Below are positions 6,766-6,903 of a stretch of DNA of 6,903 nucleotides, in pieces. The notes beneath the pieces were generated by a model, which saw nothing but the letters and a program-made list of their open reading frames with translations, ran no database searches and was not told the origin of the DNA. The position numbers were made by a program, and so were the translations under genes. The stretch is taken from NCBI GenBank assembly GCA_009923475.1, contig RFTM01000093.1, positions 1 through 6,903 on the forward strand, given 5' to 3'. Position 1 is the first letter of the stretch; each line of letters starts with the position of its first letter. Source of the stretch: Gammaproteobacteria bacterium (GTDB lineage Bacteria; Pseudomonadota; Gammaproteobacteria; Steroidobacterales; Steroidobacteraceae).

Positions 6766-6903
6766 CGGGCGAGGGCGCGTTCGTGCTCGTCGAGCTTCAC
6801 CGCGACCACCCCCTCCTCGACGTCCGCCTGTTCGCCAACCCCGGTCTGTCCACCGGATCGGTCAACTTGTTCGTCGTCTTCGCGATCATGTTCGCCATGT
6901 TCC
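6759..6903 (+). pseudogene. internal fragment of a DHA2-type MFS transporter (N-terminal half missing, cut by window end)
   Basis: From about 6777 the frame reads 'AFVLVELHRDHPLLDVRLFANPGLSTGSVNLFVVFAIMFAMF' (in two halves) to the window end. The 'FVLVE...HPLLDVRLF.NP' segment followed by a hydrophobic span is what I know from the central loop of 14-TM drug-resistance transporters (DHA2, EmrB/QacA-like). It normally lies some 200 residues or more into the protein. Here hda ends only about 50 bp upstream, so the N-terminal membrane half cannot be present in this place. GTG codons at 6759 and 6783 are the only early in-frame start candidates. The frame stays open through the intervening GC-rich stretch, which looks like low-complexity sequence. 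It could be a truncated remnant or an assembly join. It continues past the window, so the 3' part cannot be judged. Confidence 0.5.

Overview
The window reads as a chromosomal segment of a high-GC gammaproteobacterium. Most of it is conserved housekeeping DNA with a very strong G/C bias at third codon positions. The dCTP deaminase (188 aa), PurM and PurN are close to the Pseudomonas/gammaproteobacterial forms. Two gene neighbourhoods also match that group as I remember it: mrp/apbC followed by dcd, and a DUF3108 - purN - purM / DUF2066 - hda cluster. I cannot name a genus from sequence alone.

Layout, left to right. (1) The 3' part of an Mrp/ApbC iron-sulfur carrier gene overlaps dcd by 4 bp on the + strand. 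(2) After a 13-bp convergent gap that forms a small palindrome, the minus strand carries a putative exported DUF3108 protein gene, overlapped by 4 bp by the end of purN. (3) About 750 bp of conspicuously AT-rich DNA (roughly 2640-3400) follows. It holds one + strand gene for an unrecognised acidic protein of 162 aa, with its own plausible promoter and with inverted repeats at its edges. (4) purM lies on the minus strand. (5) Divergent from purM, a tightly packed + strand operon encodes a DUF2066 protein with a signal peptide, a CDP-alcohol phosphatidyltransferase and the DnaA regulator Hda. (6) The last ~130 bp encode a fragment that looks like the middle of a DHA2-type major facilitator transporter, with no room for its N-terminal half.

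How the genes fit together. PurM and PurN act in de novo purine synthesis (AIR synthetase and GAR transformylase), and Dcd supplies dUTP for thymidylate synthesis. The phosphatidyltransferase acts in membrane phospholipid synthesis, and Hda couples the sliding clamp to inactivation of DnaA-ATP. The notable feature is that the usual purM-purN pair is split by a low-GC, oppositely oriented single-gene islet, which is the best candidate here for horizontally acquired and undescribed biology. I saw no tRNA, rRNA, CRISPR array, transposase or integrase gene.
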